Source of the DNA: Prevotella sp. UBA3208
GTDB taxonomy: Bacteria; Bacteroidota; Bacteroidia; Bacteroidales; Bacteroidaceae
Direction: 5' to 3'
Assembly (NCBI GenBank): GCA_002363695.1
Contig: DEWO01000149.1
Coordinates: forward strand, 1-7,040
Length of the DNA stretch: 7,040 nucleotides
The notes below the pieces were generated by a model. The model searched no databases and had not been told where the DNA came from. It saw only the letters and a list, made by a program, of their open reading frames with translations. Shown here in pieces: positions 1-6,224 of this stretch; within the stretch, counting starts at the first letter, position 1; each line of letters opens with the position of its first letter. The position numbers and the translations under genes are program-made.

Positions 1-1031
1 ATGACGCTGTAGAGCTGTTGAAACGACTTATCAGCACACCCTCTGTCAGTCGCGACGAGCGTCAGGCAGCCAATATTTTTGAACAACAAGTCAGAGACTG
101 GGGACTGCCTGTCCGTCGGATTGGCAACAACATCCTCATAGAGGAGGAACTGGACCCGGAGAAACCCACCCTACTGCTGAATGCCCATATCGATACGGTG
201 AAACCTGTCAGCACATGGACACGCGACCCCTTCACACCGACCATCGAGGGCGACCGCCTCTACGGCTTAGGGGCTAACGACTGTGGTGGAGGCTTGGTCA
301 GTCTGCTACAGGTGTACCGCATCTTACGGGGACAGGACATCGCCTATAACTTAGTGTATCTGGCATCTTGTGAAGAAGAGGTCAGCGGTGAAGGTGGCTT
401 CCGTCTGGCGTTGCCTGAACTGCCGAAGATAGATGTCGCCATTGTGGGTGAGCCTACCGGTATGCAGCCTGCCATTGCCGAGAAAGGACTCATGGTGATA
501 GACGGTACAGCCTATGGCAAGAGTGGTCATGCTGCCCGCAACGAAGGGGTTAATGCCATCTATGAGGCATTGGACGACTTGGTATGGTTACGCGACTACC
601 GTTTTAAGAAGGAGAGTCCGCTGTTAGGTCCTACCAAGATGACAGTTACTGTCCTGAACAGCGGTACGCAGCACAATGTGATTCCCGACGAGTGCCACTT
701 TGTGATTGATGTGCGCACCAACGAATACTATCAGAACGAATATCTGTTTGCCTTCCTGCAGAAACACATGAAGAAGAGCGAACTCAAGGCTCGCTCCTTC
801 CGGTTGTCTTCTTCTCATATTCCTATGGAACATCCTTTGGTCCAGCGTTGTGTGGCGATGGGGATGACGCCCTACGGTTCACCTACGCTCAGCGATCAGG
901 CACTGATGCCTTTCCTTTCTCTGAAACTGGGTCCCGGGGAGTCGAGTCGCAGCCATACTGCAGACGAGTTCATCTGTCTGAGCGAGATAGAACACGCCAT
1001 CCAGACTTACCTCCGGCTTTTATCTGCCTAA
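1..1031 (+). CDS. argE: M20-family metallo-deacylase, ArgE-type (5' end outside window)
   Basis: Zinc-dependent amidohydrolase that removes the N-acyl group from an arginine-pathway intermediate in the cytoplasm; in Bacteroides the pathway uses N-succinyl rather than N-acetyl intermediates, so the exact substrate is open. The frame is open to the left edge (DAVELLKRL from base 3), so the TTG at 18 is not the start and probably only 10-15 residues are missing; 342 residues are visible. M20 motifs are intact and in order: NAHIDT (metal His at 186-188, Asp at 192-194), GANDCGG (bridging Asp at 279-281), CEEE (catalytic Glu pair within 372-380), GEPTG (metal Glu at 450-452), KSGHAAR and HNVIPDE of the dimerisation/lid domain, and the last metal ligand in SRSHTADEF (His at 954-956). 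It converges on the envC-like gene and overlaps its end by 12 bp. DapE or another M20 peptidase is possible, but the C-terminal SRSHTADEF form favours the Bacteroidetes ArgE group. Confidence 0.85.
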   Translation, partial: DAVELLKRLISTPSVSRDERQAANIFEQQVRDWGLPVRRIGNNILIEEELDPEKPTLLLNAHIDTVKPVSTWTRDPFTPTIEGDRLYGLGANDCGGGLVSLLQVYRILRGQDIAYNLVYLASCEEEVSGEGGFRLALPELPKIDVAIVGEPTGMQPAIAEKGLMVIDGTAYGKSGHAARNEGVNAIYEALDDLVWLRDYRFKKESPLLGPTKMTVTVLNSGTQHNVIPDECHFVIDVRTNEYYQNEYLFAFLQKHMKKSELKARSFRLSSSHIPMEHPLVQRCVAMGMTPYGSPTLSDQALMPFLSLKLGPGESSRSHTADEFICLSEIEHAIQTYLRLLSA

Positions 1032-2576
1032 CCAACTCTCCGGATTCAGCTTGGCAGTTTCACGCCGTAGCTGAAACTGTAGGATGTTGTCTTGTCCGAC
1101 GCGTCCTAAGGATTGTCGTATGCTGACTTTCTGCCCGCGGTGCACATTCACGCTGGCCAGATTGCAGTAGACGGAGATATAACTTCCGTGACGTACCATC
1201 ACAACCATGGTTCCTCCAAAGCTGAACACGGCACTGACTTCTCCGTCGAAGATGCTACGTGCCTGAGCACCAGCCTCACCACGGATGTTGATACCCTTAT
1301 TGTCGAGCGTCACATTACGCAGACCTTCTACGTTGTATTGTCCGAAATGGCTGACAATCCGGTAGGGACCAGTGATAGGAATGGGCAGACGGCCGCGGTT
1401 ACCCTCGAAATTGCCGCTGATGCGCATGTCCTCCGTCGGAACTCTTAGGGCTTCGTCAGCCTCCTTGCGGGCGGTAGCCACCTCCTTGGCACGTTCGCGG
1501 TTCTCTGCCTCAGCACGACGCTCTTCGGCCTGTCGTTTTTGCTCTGCCTCGCGGGCCCTGCGCTCTGCCTCTTCACGTTCTCTCTTGTTCTTGGCTTCCA
1601 GTGCCTTTTTCTTCGCTTCTGCCTCGCGGGCCTTAGCCTCAGCAATGCGTCGTGCGTTCTCGCGTGCTATACGTTCTGCCTCGGCTTTCTTGCGGGCCAG
1701 CTCGGCAGCACGTTTTTTGGCGGCTTCGGCTTCTGCCCGGCGCTTGGCTTCTGCAGCGGCACGGGCTTTCTGGCGGGCAACCTCCTCAGCAATCAGACGG
1801 TCAATCTGGGCATTGAGAGCAGCGTCTTTCTTCTTTTGCTGTGCAATAATGTTCTGGATGGTTTTCTGCTCCTTTTGCAGCGTATTGACTACGTTCTGTT
1901 GTTCGGTCTGCTTACCCTCCAGCGAGCGACGTTCCTGTTCGCCTTTGCTCAGCAGGTTCCGCTTCTTCTCTTGTGCCACGCTCAGAGCCTGGAACTTCAG
2001 ATTCACCTCTTCTTCCTTGGCCTTGACGGCATCACCTTGGGTACGCTGATAGGCAGCATATTCGCGCATGAAGCGCAACCGGCGGTACATCTGCGTCAGG
2101 TTGTCGGCACTGAAGATGAACATCAGTTGGCTCTGGGTGGAACGGTTGCGATGCATATAACGCATGGACTTGACGTAGTTCTTCTTGCACTCGTTGAGTT
2201 GTTCCTGCAGTTGTTCGAGTTGTGTGCCCAGCATTTCAATCTCGATGTCAAGGTTGGAGATGTCATGTTTGATTGTGTCTATGGTACGTCGTTTGCCCTC
2301 TATCTCCGTATTGATGACCATCAAGTTTTGCAGCCGTCTCTTGACGTCCCGCTCATTGTTGCGCAGTCGTCGCTCTTGCTCCTTGATTCGTTTCTGTATC
2401 TGCTGTCGCTGGTTCTGCAGTGTCTGCACCGAGGGTTGTTTAGCCGCTTTCTTGCCAGTCTTGCTTTTGGAAGTCACCGCAGTTTTCTTTACCGCCGACT
2501 TCTTGGCACGTTTTTGTTGCGCATGGGGAGCCAGGGTGAAGGCCAGTAACAACAGGATAATACCTAGTCGCTTCAT
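1020..2576 (-). CDS. EnvC-like murein hydrolase activator (coiled coil plus degenerate LytM/M23 domain)
   Basis: A 518-residue exported protein, last gene of the operon. Residues 1-19 form a signal peptide (MKR, a Leu/Ile core, then PHA before QQ). A Lys/Ala-rich basic stretch follows to about 47, then long heptad-like coiled coils (about 50-140 and 175-260), an extreme Ala/Glu/Arg/Lys-rich helix (about 260-375), and a C-terminal LytM domain (about 395-518) ending in NPESWLGR, very close to the E. coli EnvC end. All zinc and catalytic positions are replaced: HxGxD reads NKGIN (426-430), the His of the Y-x-H-L motif is Asn472, and HLHFE reads ILQFQ (498-502). Catalytic M23 enzymes keep these residues and EnvC/NlpD-type activators lose them, so I infer that it activates a periplasmic amidase during cell separation rather than acting as a peptidase. 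The ATG lies 9 bp after the DUF4292 stop, so the genes are cotranscribed. Product databases may label it peptidase M23. Confidence 0.85.
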   Translation of the reverse strand: MKRLGIILLLLAFTLAPHAQQKRAKKSAVKKTAVTSKSKTGKKAAKQPSVQTLQNQRQQIQKRIKEQERRLRNNERDVKRRLQNLMVINTEIEGKRRTIDTIKHDISNLDIEIEMLGTQLEQLQEQLNECKKNYVKSMRYMHRNRSTQSQLMFIFSADNLTQMYRRLRFMREYAAYQRTQGDAVKAKEEEVNLKFQALSVAQEKKRNLLSKGEQERRSLEGKQTEQQNVVNTLQKEQKTIQNIIAQQKKKDAALNAQIDRLIAEEVARQKARAAAEAKRRAEAEAAKKRAAELARKKAEAERIARENARRIAEAKAREAEAKKKALEAKNKREREEAERRAREAEQKRQAEERRAEAENRERAKEVATARKEADEALRVPTEDMRISGNFEGNRGRLPIPITGPYRIVSHFGQYNVEGLRNVTLDNKGINIRGEAGAQARSIFDGEVSAVFSFGGTMVVMVRHGSYISVYCNLASVNVHRGQKVSIRQSLGRVGQDNILQFQLRRETAKLNPESWLGR

Positions 2577-2585
2577 TTAAGTGTA

Positions 2586-3443
2586 TTAGAGTGACATGAA
2601 TCGGTGCAGAATCTCGTCAATGGTGACCTGACGGTATTTGCTTGACACTTCCGTACGTGTCTCCCAGTTCTCATCATTACCCAGGTAGTTGAAAATCATG
2701 CCCAGCTTGATTTCCTTCTCGGGAGTGGTAAAGCTGATCTTGTGGCCCATGGGGAAGTATTTGCGGCTGCTGATCTGGAAGTCCTCATAGTCCCAGTTCA
2801 GCTGGTAGTTGCCGCGGAACTTATCACTATACATGATGTTGGCCATCTTCACGCGGGCGGTGCCGTTTTCTGCCAGCCAGCGGTATGACAGTTTGCCGTC
2901 TTCCATGGCAATGATGGTGTCATCGTTGCCTACTTCAGTCTTGTATGACTTCAGCGACTCGTCGGTCACCTTCATCTTGCCAGGCTGGAACAGCTCGTTC
3001 CAGAACAGCGACTGTAGTACGAAGAAGTCAATGTGGCTGTTGCGCAGGAAGTCAACCTGTGCATAGGGCACCTTCAGATAGAGCTTGTTGATGCGGTCCA
3101 TAATCAGCACATACTCCTTGGTGAACTCCAGACGTCCGGCCTCTACGAAACCGAAGGCCATCAACTGCAGGCGGATAACGTCGTCGCGCTTCATCTTCAG
3201 GTTGCCGGTGAGCGTCATCTGTCGGGCACCAACCTCAACGCTGAATTTTATCTTGGAGGTGATGAAACGGGCGTGCTGTGCGTTGTCAGTCACCTGCTGC
3301 AGGAATGCCTGCTTCTTCAACGTATCTGCATTGACTATTGCTGTCGGAGTCTCCTTCACAGCCTTGCGATGGGTGCCGCACGCGGCGGCCACAGCCAGCA
3401 ACATTGCCATAGCGGCAATCTTCGTAATACTTGATGCTTTCAT
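2586..3443 (-). CDS. DUF4292 family lipoprotein
   Basis: A 285-residue predicted lipoprotein. MKASSITK is followed by an Ala/Met/Leu-rich core and a lipobox-like AAAC with the acylated Cys at 22, so the mature protein starts with CGTHRK and should be membrane-anchored on the periplasmic side. The body is rich in beta strands (for example FSVEVGARQMTLTGNLKM, VIRLQLMAFGF, EYVLIMDRINKLYL) with the NSHIDFFVLQSLFWNELF helix in the middle. This matches DUF4292 of Bacteroidetes, thought to resemble LolA/LolB lipoprotein carriers; the function is not established. The start at 3443 is chosen because its ATG overlaps the stop of the upstream TPR gene as ATGA and is followed directly by the lipoprotein signal. 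The frame is open 34 codons further upstream, but that extension has no signal character and lies inside the TPR gene. The overlap suggests translational coupling. Confidence 0.82.
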   Translation of the reverse strand: MKASSITKIAAMAMLLAVAAACGTHRKAVKETPTAIVNADTLKKQAFLQQVTDNAQHARFITSKIKFSVEVGARQMTLTGNLKMKRDDVIRLQLMAFGFVEAGRLEFTKEYVLIMDRINKLYLKVPYAQVDFLRNSHIDFFVLQSLFWNELFQPGKMKVTDESLKSYKTEVGNDDTIIAMEDGKLSYRWLAENGTARVKMANIMYSDKFRGNYQLNWDYEDFQISSRKYFPMGHKISFTTPEKEIKLGMIFNYLGNDENWETRTEVSSKYRQVTIDEILHRFMSL

Positions 3444-5164
3444 TCTTTTAGGTATTTTTTGAGTTTTATCTTTCGGATGAGTATTTGTTTGCGGTCGCCC
3501 TTGATTTCCGACTTCTCTGACGACCGGTCCAGTGCCTGTTGCCACAGGTTTACGGCTTTCTCCTTCTCGCCCACCTGATAATAGATGTCGCCGGCATGTT
3601 CCAGCAGCACCGACGATGAGTCCGAGTCACACTGCAGGGTCTGGTCTATATAGATGCGGGCCTCGTTGTATCGCTTCTGCATGAAGAGAATCCAAGCATA
3701 GGTATCCAGATAGGTGGCATTCTTAGGTTCGGCCTTGATAGTGCGGTACGACATCTGCTCTGCCTTGTCCAGGTTCAGCCCCTTCTCACTCAGGTAGTAG
3801 GCGTAGTTGTTCAGGCAGCCGATGTTATCGTCCTTCCACTGCAGACACGAGTCGTAGGCAGCAAAGGCCTCCTGCTCACGCCCCTTCTGGTGCATGATGT
3901 CGCCCATGACGGCATAGAAGTCAGAGACAATGTCGGGGTCGCTCTGGTCGTTGATGACGCTGATGCCATTCTGGAATGCATTCAGGGCATCGTCCAACTG
4001 TTCCTTTTGGTAGTACGCAATGCCTTGATAGTAGTAGAAAGCCATCTCGTCAGGATTATACTGACGGGCATCACGGCAAAGGGCTATCACGCGGTCTTTG
4101 TCTTCCGCACGCCACGCGTAGCTGACCAGTTGCAGTCGGGCCGCAGCATTGTCGGGAGCTATTTCAAGCGCCCGTTCCAGCACAGGGCGTATGCTGTCTT
4201 CAGGCATCTTCTTCAGGTTCATGTAGGTAGCACAAAAGATGGCCATGTCTGCCTCGGCTTCAGGTTGACTGATCATTCGGTGGAACAGTCTCAGCACGCG
4301 CGTAGAGTCACCGCCCTGTTGCTCACTCTCGCTGATGACCTGTCGCATCAGCGCTACACGGTCTTGCAGGGTTGTCTGCTTGTTCAGCAGGATGCGGTCT
4401 GTCATCTGTTCCTGACGAAGTGTATCTTGCTGGTCGTGATAGTAGGCCAGCATGGCCAACTGTGCCATGCGGTTGTCGGGTTCCTCCTTCAAGATGCTGT
4501 CATACAGGGTGACGGCTTTTTGCTGTTGGCCGTTGCGGTAGAGCGTATTGGCATACATGCAACGGTAGTTGTAGTCGTTGGGATATTGGTCGGCCAGCTG
4601 TTTCATCTCGCTGATGGCAGCCTGTTTGTCACCTTTCTCCGTGTATAGCTGACTCTTGGCGAACGACAACCGTTCGCTCTTGCCCTCCAGCGTCTCCAGC
4701 CTCGACAACGTGCGGATAGCATTGTCGTAGTCCTGCTGCTGCTCGTAGAGTTGTACCAACATGCCTAAAACATCATCTCGGTCATGCATCTTGTCGTAGA
4801 GTTGTTCCAGTGTTTCTGCTGCCAGTTTGAAGTCGCGTTGGTTGATATAGGCTTGTGCCAGTGTCTCCAGATAGGTGGTGTTGCCGGGCTCCAGCTCTAC
4901 AGCATGTTGGGCATAGGCCAGCGACTTGGCCTTGTTCTTCAGTGCAGCATAGTACTGCGCCAGGTAGTACCACGCTTCCGACCGGGTAGAGTCTATCTCT
5001 ATACAATGGCTCAGCAGGTCGAAGGCAGCATCACTGTTGCCCTTTTCGCGCTGGCAGATAGCCTCCAGGAAGAAAGCATCATAACGCTGCCCCTTGTCCT
5101 GCGAAAGACAGGGAACGCAGCACATGATTACTGCTGTCAGCAATATGTATTTTAGCTTTCTCAC
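3440..5164 (-). CDS. Secreted tetratricopeptide-repeat protein
   Basis: A 574-residue protein with an N-terminal signal peptide ([12 protein letters not shown], hydrophobic to CVPCLS, probable cleavage before QDKGQ at about 22), then TPR-like helix pairs nearly to the end. Clear repeats include [52 protein letters not shown], the unit starting [20 protein letters not shown], and a C-terminal block ([41 protein letters not shown]). I count about eleven units, with a less regular stretch in the middle (residues about 230-350). The C-terminal block is typical of a Bacteroidetes TPR family found beside dut and envC-like genes. Such proteins scaffold assemblies in the periplasm or on the membrane, and no partner can be named from sequence. 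Translation begins at GTG, chosen because it overlaps the dut stop as GTGA and gives a complete signal peptide; the next Met (residue 14) would cut the signal peptide in half. It is second in the operon. Confidence 0.85.
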   Translation of the reverse strand: MRKLKYILLTAVIMCCVPCLSQDKGQRYDAFFLEAICQREKGNSDAAFDLLSHCIEIDSTRSEAWYYLAQYYAALKNKAKSLAYAQHAVELEPGNTTYLETLAQAYINQRDFKLAAETLEQLYDKMHDRDDVLGMLVQLYEQQQDYDNAIRTLSRLETLEGKSERLSFAKSQLYTEKGDKQAAISEMKQLADQYPNDYNYRCMYANTLYRNGQQQKAVTLYDSILKEEPDNRMAQLAMLAYYHDQQDTLRQEQMTDRILLNKQTTLQDRVALMRQVISESEQQGGDSTRVLRLFHRMISQPEAEADMAIFCATYMNLKKMPEDSIRPVLERALEIAPDNAAARLQLVSYAWRAEDKDRVIALCRDARQYNPDEMAFYYYQGIAYYQKEQLDDALNAFQNGISVINDQSDPDIVSDFYAVMGDIMHQKGREQEAFAAYDSCLQWKDDNIGCLNNYAYYLSEKGLNLDKAEQMSYRTIKAEPKNATYLDTYAWILFMQKRYNEARIYIDQTLQCDSDSSSVLLEHAGDIYYQVGEKEKAVNLWQQALDRSSEKSEIKGDRKQILIRKIKLKKYLKE

Positions 5165-5598
5165 TTCACTCCTGTGTGCCCGTAGCCACCCTCACCGCGC
5201 TCGGTGGCATCCAGTTCCTCGACAACATCGAAGTCACCCTGCTCATGACGAGCTATCACCATCTGTGCAATACGCTCACCGTCGTTCACCACGAAGTCCT
5301 GCTGTGACAGGTTAATCAGCACCACCCCAATCTCACCGCGATAGTCGGCATCGATGGTACCTGGACTGTTCAATACCGTCAGCCCATGCTTCAGAGCCAG
5401 TCCGCTACGCGGTCTTACCTGAGCCTCGTAGCCCTCAGGCAGCGCAATGTGCAGACCTGTCGGAATCAGTCTGCGCTCCAGTGGACGCAGTGTCACAGGC
5501 TCGTCCAGATTGGCCCGCAAGTCCATACCGGCACTCTGGGGCGTGGCATATGCAGGCAACTGTTGGTGCCCACGGTTTACAACCTTGATTTTAATCAT
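5161..5598 (-). CDS. dut: Deoxyuridine 5'-triphosphate nucleotidohydrolase (dUTPase)
   Basis: Cytoplasmic homotrimeric enzyme that hydrolyses dUTP to dUMP and pyrophosphate, keeping uracil out of DNA and supplying thymidylate synthesis. The 145 residues match the family length, and all five motifs are present: AGMDLRA (23-29), RPRSGLA (62-68), [13 protein letters not shown] (77-89, with catalytic Asp83 and sugar-stacking Tyr86), ERIAQ (108-112) and [10 protein letters not shown] (134-143). In the last motif Tyr and His stand where Phe and Ser are commonest, a mild variation that keeps the phosphate-binding glycines. The start MIKIKVVN at 5598 is chosen because the only upstream in-frame Met (5631) lies inside the -7 promoter element at 5629-5636 and would not be transcribed. 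It is the first gene of the four-gene operon, and its TGA overlaps the GTG start of the TPR gene. Confidence 0.96.
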   Translation of the reverse strand: MIKIKVVNRGHQQLPAYATPQSAGMDLRANLDEPVTLRPLERRLIPTGLHIALPEGYEAQVRPRSGLALKHGLTVLNSPGTIDADYRGEIGVVLINLSQQDFVVNDGERIAQMVIARHEQGDFDVVEELDATERGEGGYGHTGVK

Positions 5599-5628
5599 CT
5601 TTTCGAAACGTTTCTTATTAATAATGTG

Positions 5629-5660
5629 CAAAGGTAGTTATTTCTTCTGAAACAACCAAA
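5629..5660 (-). promoter_or_regulatory. Bacteroidetes-type promoter of the dut operon
   Basis: On the minus strand TTTG (5660-5657) is followed after 20 bases by TACCTTTG (5636-5629), matching the Bacteroidetes sigma-ABfr consensus (TTTG, about 19-21 bases, TAnnTTTG). The expected start of transcription is near 5622-5624, giving a leader of about 25 nt before the dut ATG at 5598. No other strong promoter is seen inside the tightly spaced downstream genes, so this probably drives all four. Confidence 0.8.
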
Positions 5661-5710
5661 CAAAACCGAAGAATAAAGTAACTTTTTCAGTAAGTTTATG
5701 ATTCAAAGTC

Positions 5711-5741
5711 TTGGATAGTCATCAAAAATTTTGTATCTTTG
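5711..5741 (+). promoter_or_regulatory. Divergent Bacteroidetes-type promoter without a downstream gene
   Basis: TTGG at 5711-5714 is followed after 19 bases by TATCTTTG (5734-5741), a full match to TAnnTTTG, with TGCAC continuing in the common Bacteroidetes way. Transcription should start near 5747-5749 and run rightwards into the dyad element. It faces away from the dut promoter, with about 50 bp of AT-rich DNA between the two -33 elements. No plausible protein gene follows on this strand, and the next genes are all on minus. Confidence 0.65.
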
Positions 5742-5747
5742 CACCGT

Positions 5748-5902
5748 CAGAGGACACTATCATGGTTACAGATAACACATTTAACAGATTTTTCTAAAGA
5801 CTTCTCGCGTACCGCAGGCATACCTGCGTGTATTATTAAGTACATACGCGGTACGCGTAAAGTTTACGATTTTTACTGTCAAATGTGTTATCTGTGTTTT
5901 TT
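5748..5902 (+). ncRNA. Candidate structured non-coding RNA (long imperfect hairpin ending in a U run)
   Basis: Inferred transcript from the promoter at 5711-5741 to the T run at 5897-5902, about 155 nt; it may read on to the second hairpin near 5983 (about 235 nt). All its helices share one centre (5831.5). The base stem is 5769-5787 with 5876-5894 (18 of 19 pairs, one A-C mismatch). Then come a U-rich 10-by-10 internal loop, a 6-bp helix 5798-5803 with 5860-5865 (one G-U), a 2-by-2 loop, and a perfect 10-bp GC-rich stem CGCGTACCGC (5806-5815) with GCGGTACGCG (5848-5857). The 32-nt apical region can form an alternative small hairpin, CGCAGG-CATA-CCTGCG (5813-5828). Promoter, structure and T run all agree on the + strand. 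I do not recognise the family. A 6S-like shape (closing stem, bubble, upper stem) is one idea; a palindromic repeat that happens to lie after a promoter is the alternative. Confidence 0.4.
5768..5895. repeat. Large palindromic (inverted-repeat) element, about 128 bp
   Basis: The ends ACAGATAACACATTT (from 5768) and AAATGTGTTATCTGT (to 5895) are inverted copies, 20 bp long with one internal mismatch, and the centre carries a second perfect 10-bp inverted repeat on the same axis. The GC-rich CGCG-containing core stands out from the AT-rich flanks. It contains no transposase or credible reading frame. No convincing target-site duplication is visible at the outer ends. This is the DNA-level description of the structure proposed above as an RNA; it would equally fit a non-autonomous MITE or REP-like element. 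Confidence 0.75.
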
Positions 5903-5916
5903 AAGCAGTGCAGTAG

Positions 5917-5956
5917 ACAATAGAAGCCAAGTATTACACAATAGAAGCCAAGTATT
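5917..5956 (+). repeat. Two 19-bp tandem direct repeats
   Basis: ACAATAGAAGCCAAGTATT occurs identically at 5917-5935 and 5938-5956, separated by AC (period 21). The core AATAGAAGCCA is present a third time in inverted form at 5967-5977. Two copies are too few for a CRISPR array, and nothing protein-coding explains them. Confidence 0.9.
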
Positions 5957-5983
5957 GAATAATAAATGGCTTCTATTTCTTCG
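5940..5983 (+). terminator. Probable rho-independent terminator hairpin
   Basis: AATAGAAGCCA (5940-5950) pairs perfectly over 11 bp with TGGCTTCTATT (5967-5977) around a 16-nt AT-rich loop, and T-rich TTTCTTC follows on the + strand. It lies five bases beyond the stop of the small minus-strand membrane protein gene, so it could also end that unit, but the minus-strand 3' side (GTGTAATAC) is a poor U run. The better direction is +, ending transcripts from the promoter at 5711-5741. Confidence 0.5.
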
Positions 5984-5987
5984 TCTA

Positions 5988-6224
5988 TCAAGTCTTACGG
6001 AGGATTCCAACGATGACCAGCAGGTAGCCGCAGAGACACATGATGGGTGCAAGGACTATCCGACGGGCTGAGAACAGGTCGAGACAGAAAGTATGTCCGG
6101 TGCTGTCTGGACCAGTCATTAGCGCATAGCCGGTGACTATCAATAAGCCCGCTAACAGGACGATACGTCGACGAGTAATAGGACGGCAGTTAATCTTGGG
6201 GGTATTGCGCGATGTGGTGTTCAT
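5988..6224 (-). CDS. Small two-helix membrane protein, DUF3098-like
   Basis: A 78-residue protein with two predicted transmembrane helices (about 21-38 and 56-74) joined by a short loop. Basic residues (TRRR, 17-20) precede the first helix and an RRI pair (54-56) precedes the second, with RKT at the end. The pattern LMTGPDST, then F-x-x-D-x-FSARRI-x-x-AP, then a hydrophobic helix and a basic tail resembles the DUF3098 family of Bacteroidetes as I remember it; that family usually sits next to ftsX and uppP, which are not seen here, so it may be a paralogue or relative. The function is unknown. The start at 6224 (MNTTSRN) overlaps the DUF2723 gene by 35 bp; an alternative in-frame ATG at 6254 (MKSINN) would lengthen the overlap. 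No clear Shine-Dalgarno sequence decides between them. It is probably cotranscribed with the DUF2723 gene. Confidence 0.65.
   Translation of the reverse strand: MNTTSRNTPKINCRPITRRRIVLLAGLLIVTGYALMTGPDSTGHTFCLDLFSARRIVLAPIMCLCGYLLVIVGILRKT

Larger units (their letters stand above)
5599..5987. other. 389-bp intergenic region with divergent promoters and structured DNA
   Basis: This is the only stretch over 300 bp without a convincing protein gene. From left to right it holds the dut leader and promoter (5599-5660), an AT-rich spacer (5661-5710), the + promoter (5711-5741), the large dyad (5768-5895) followed by six T's (5897-5902), the tandem repeats (5917-5956) and the terminator-like hairpin (5940-5983). 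A 12-codon frame at 5762-5797 is its only short ATG frame I noted; I do not call it a gene. Confidence 0.85.

Noticed and set aside
62..244. Short minus-strand frame within the argE-type gene
   Set aside because: It is antisense to conserved M20 residues, including the metal-binding NAHIDT motif; no support of its own.
1372..2549. Long + strand open frames opposite the envC-like gene
   Set aside because: They are antisense images of the Ala/Glu/Arg/Lys-rich coding region (Ser/Arg/Ala- or Leu/Phe/Cys-rich, no motifs), whereas the minus-strand frame has a signal peptide and a LytM domain.
3444..3545. 34-codon N-terminal extension of the DUF4292 gene
   Set aside because: It lies inside the TPR gene, has no signal-peptide character, and would place the lipoprotein signal internally; the ATGA overlap marks the real start at 3443.
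3890..4648. 252-codon + strand frame opposite the TPR gene
   Set aside because: Composition is a mirror of the TPR codons, with no motif or promoter; the minus frame carries clear TPR repeats.
5599..5631. 11-residue N-terminal extension of dUTPase starting at 5631
   Set aside because: Its ATG lies within the -7 promoter element, so it would not be in the mRNA; the family length also fits the start at 5598.
5768..5895. Invertible (phase-variable) promoter flanked by inverted repeats
   Set aside because: No TAnnTTTG element is seen between the arms on either strand, the interior is itself nearly symmetrical, and no recombinase is nearby.
5917..5977. CRISPR-like repeat cluster
   Set aside because: Only two direct copies, separated by 2 bp instead of a spacer, and no cas genes.
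5739..6071. 110-codon + strand frame from a TTG across the intergenic region
   Set aside because: It begins inside the -7 promoter element, runs through the dyad and tandem repeats (repeated peptide NRSQVL) and into the antisense of the small membrane gene; no family features.
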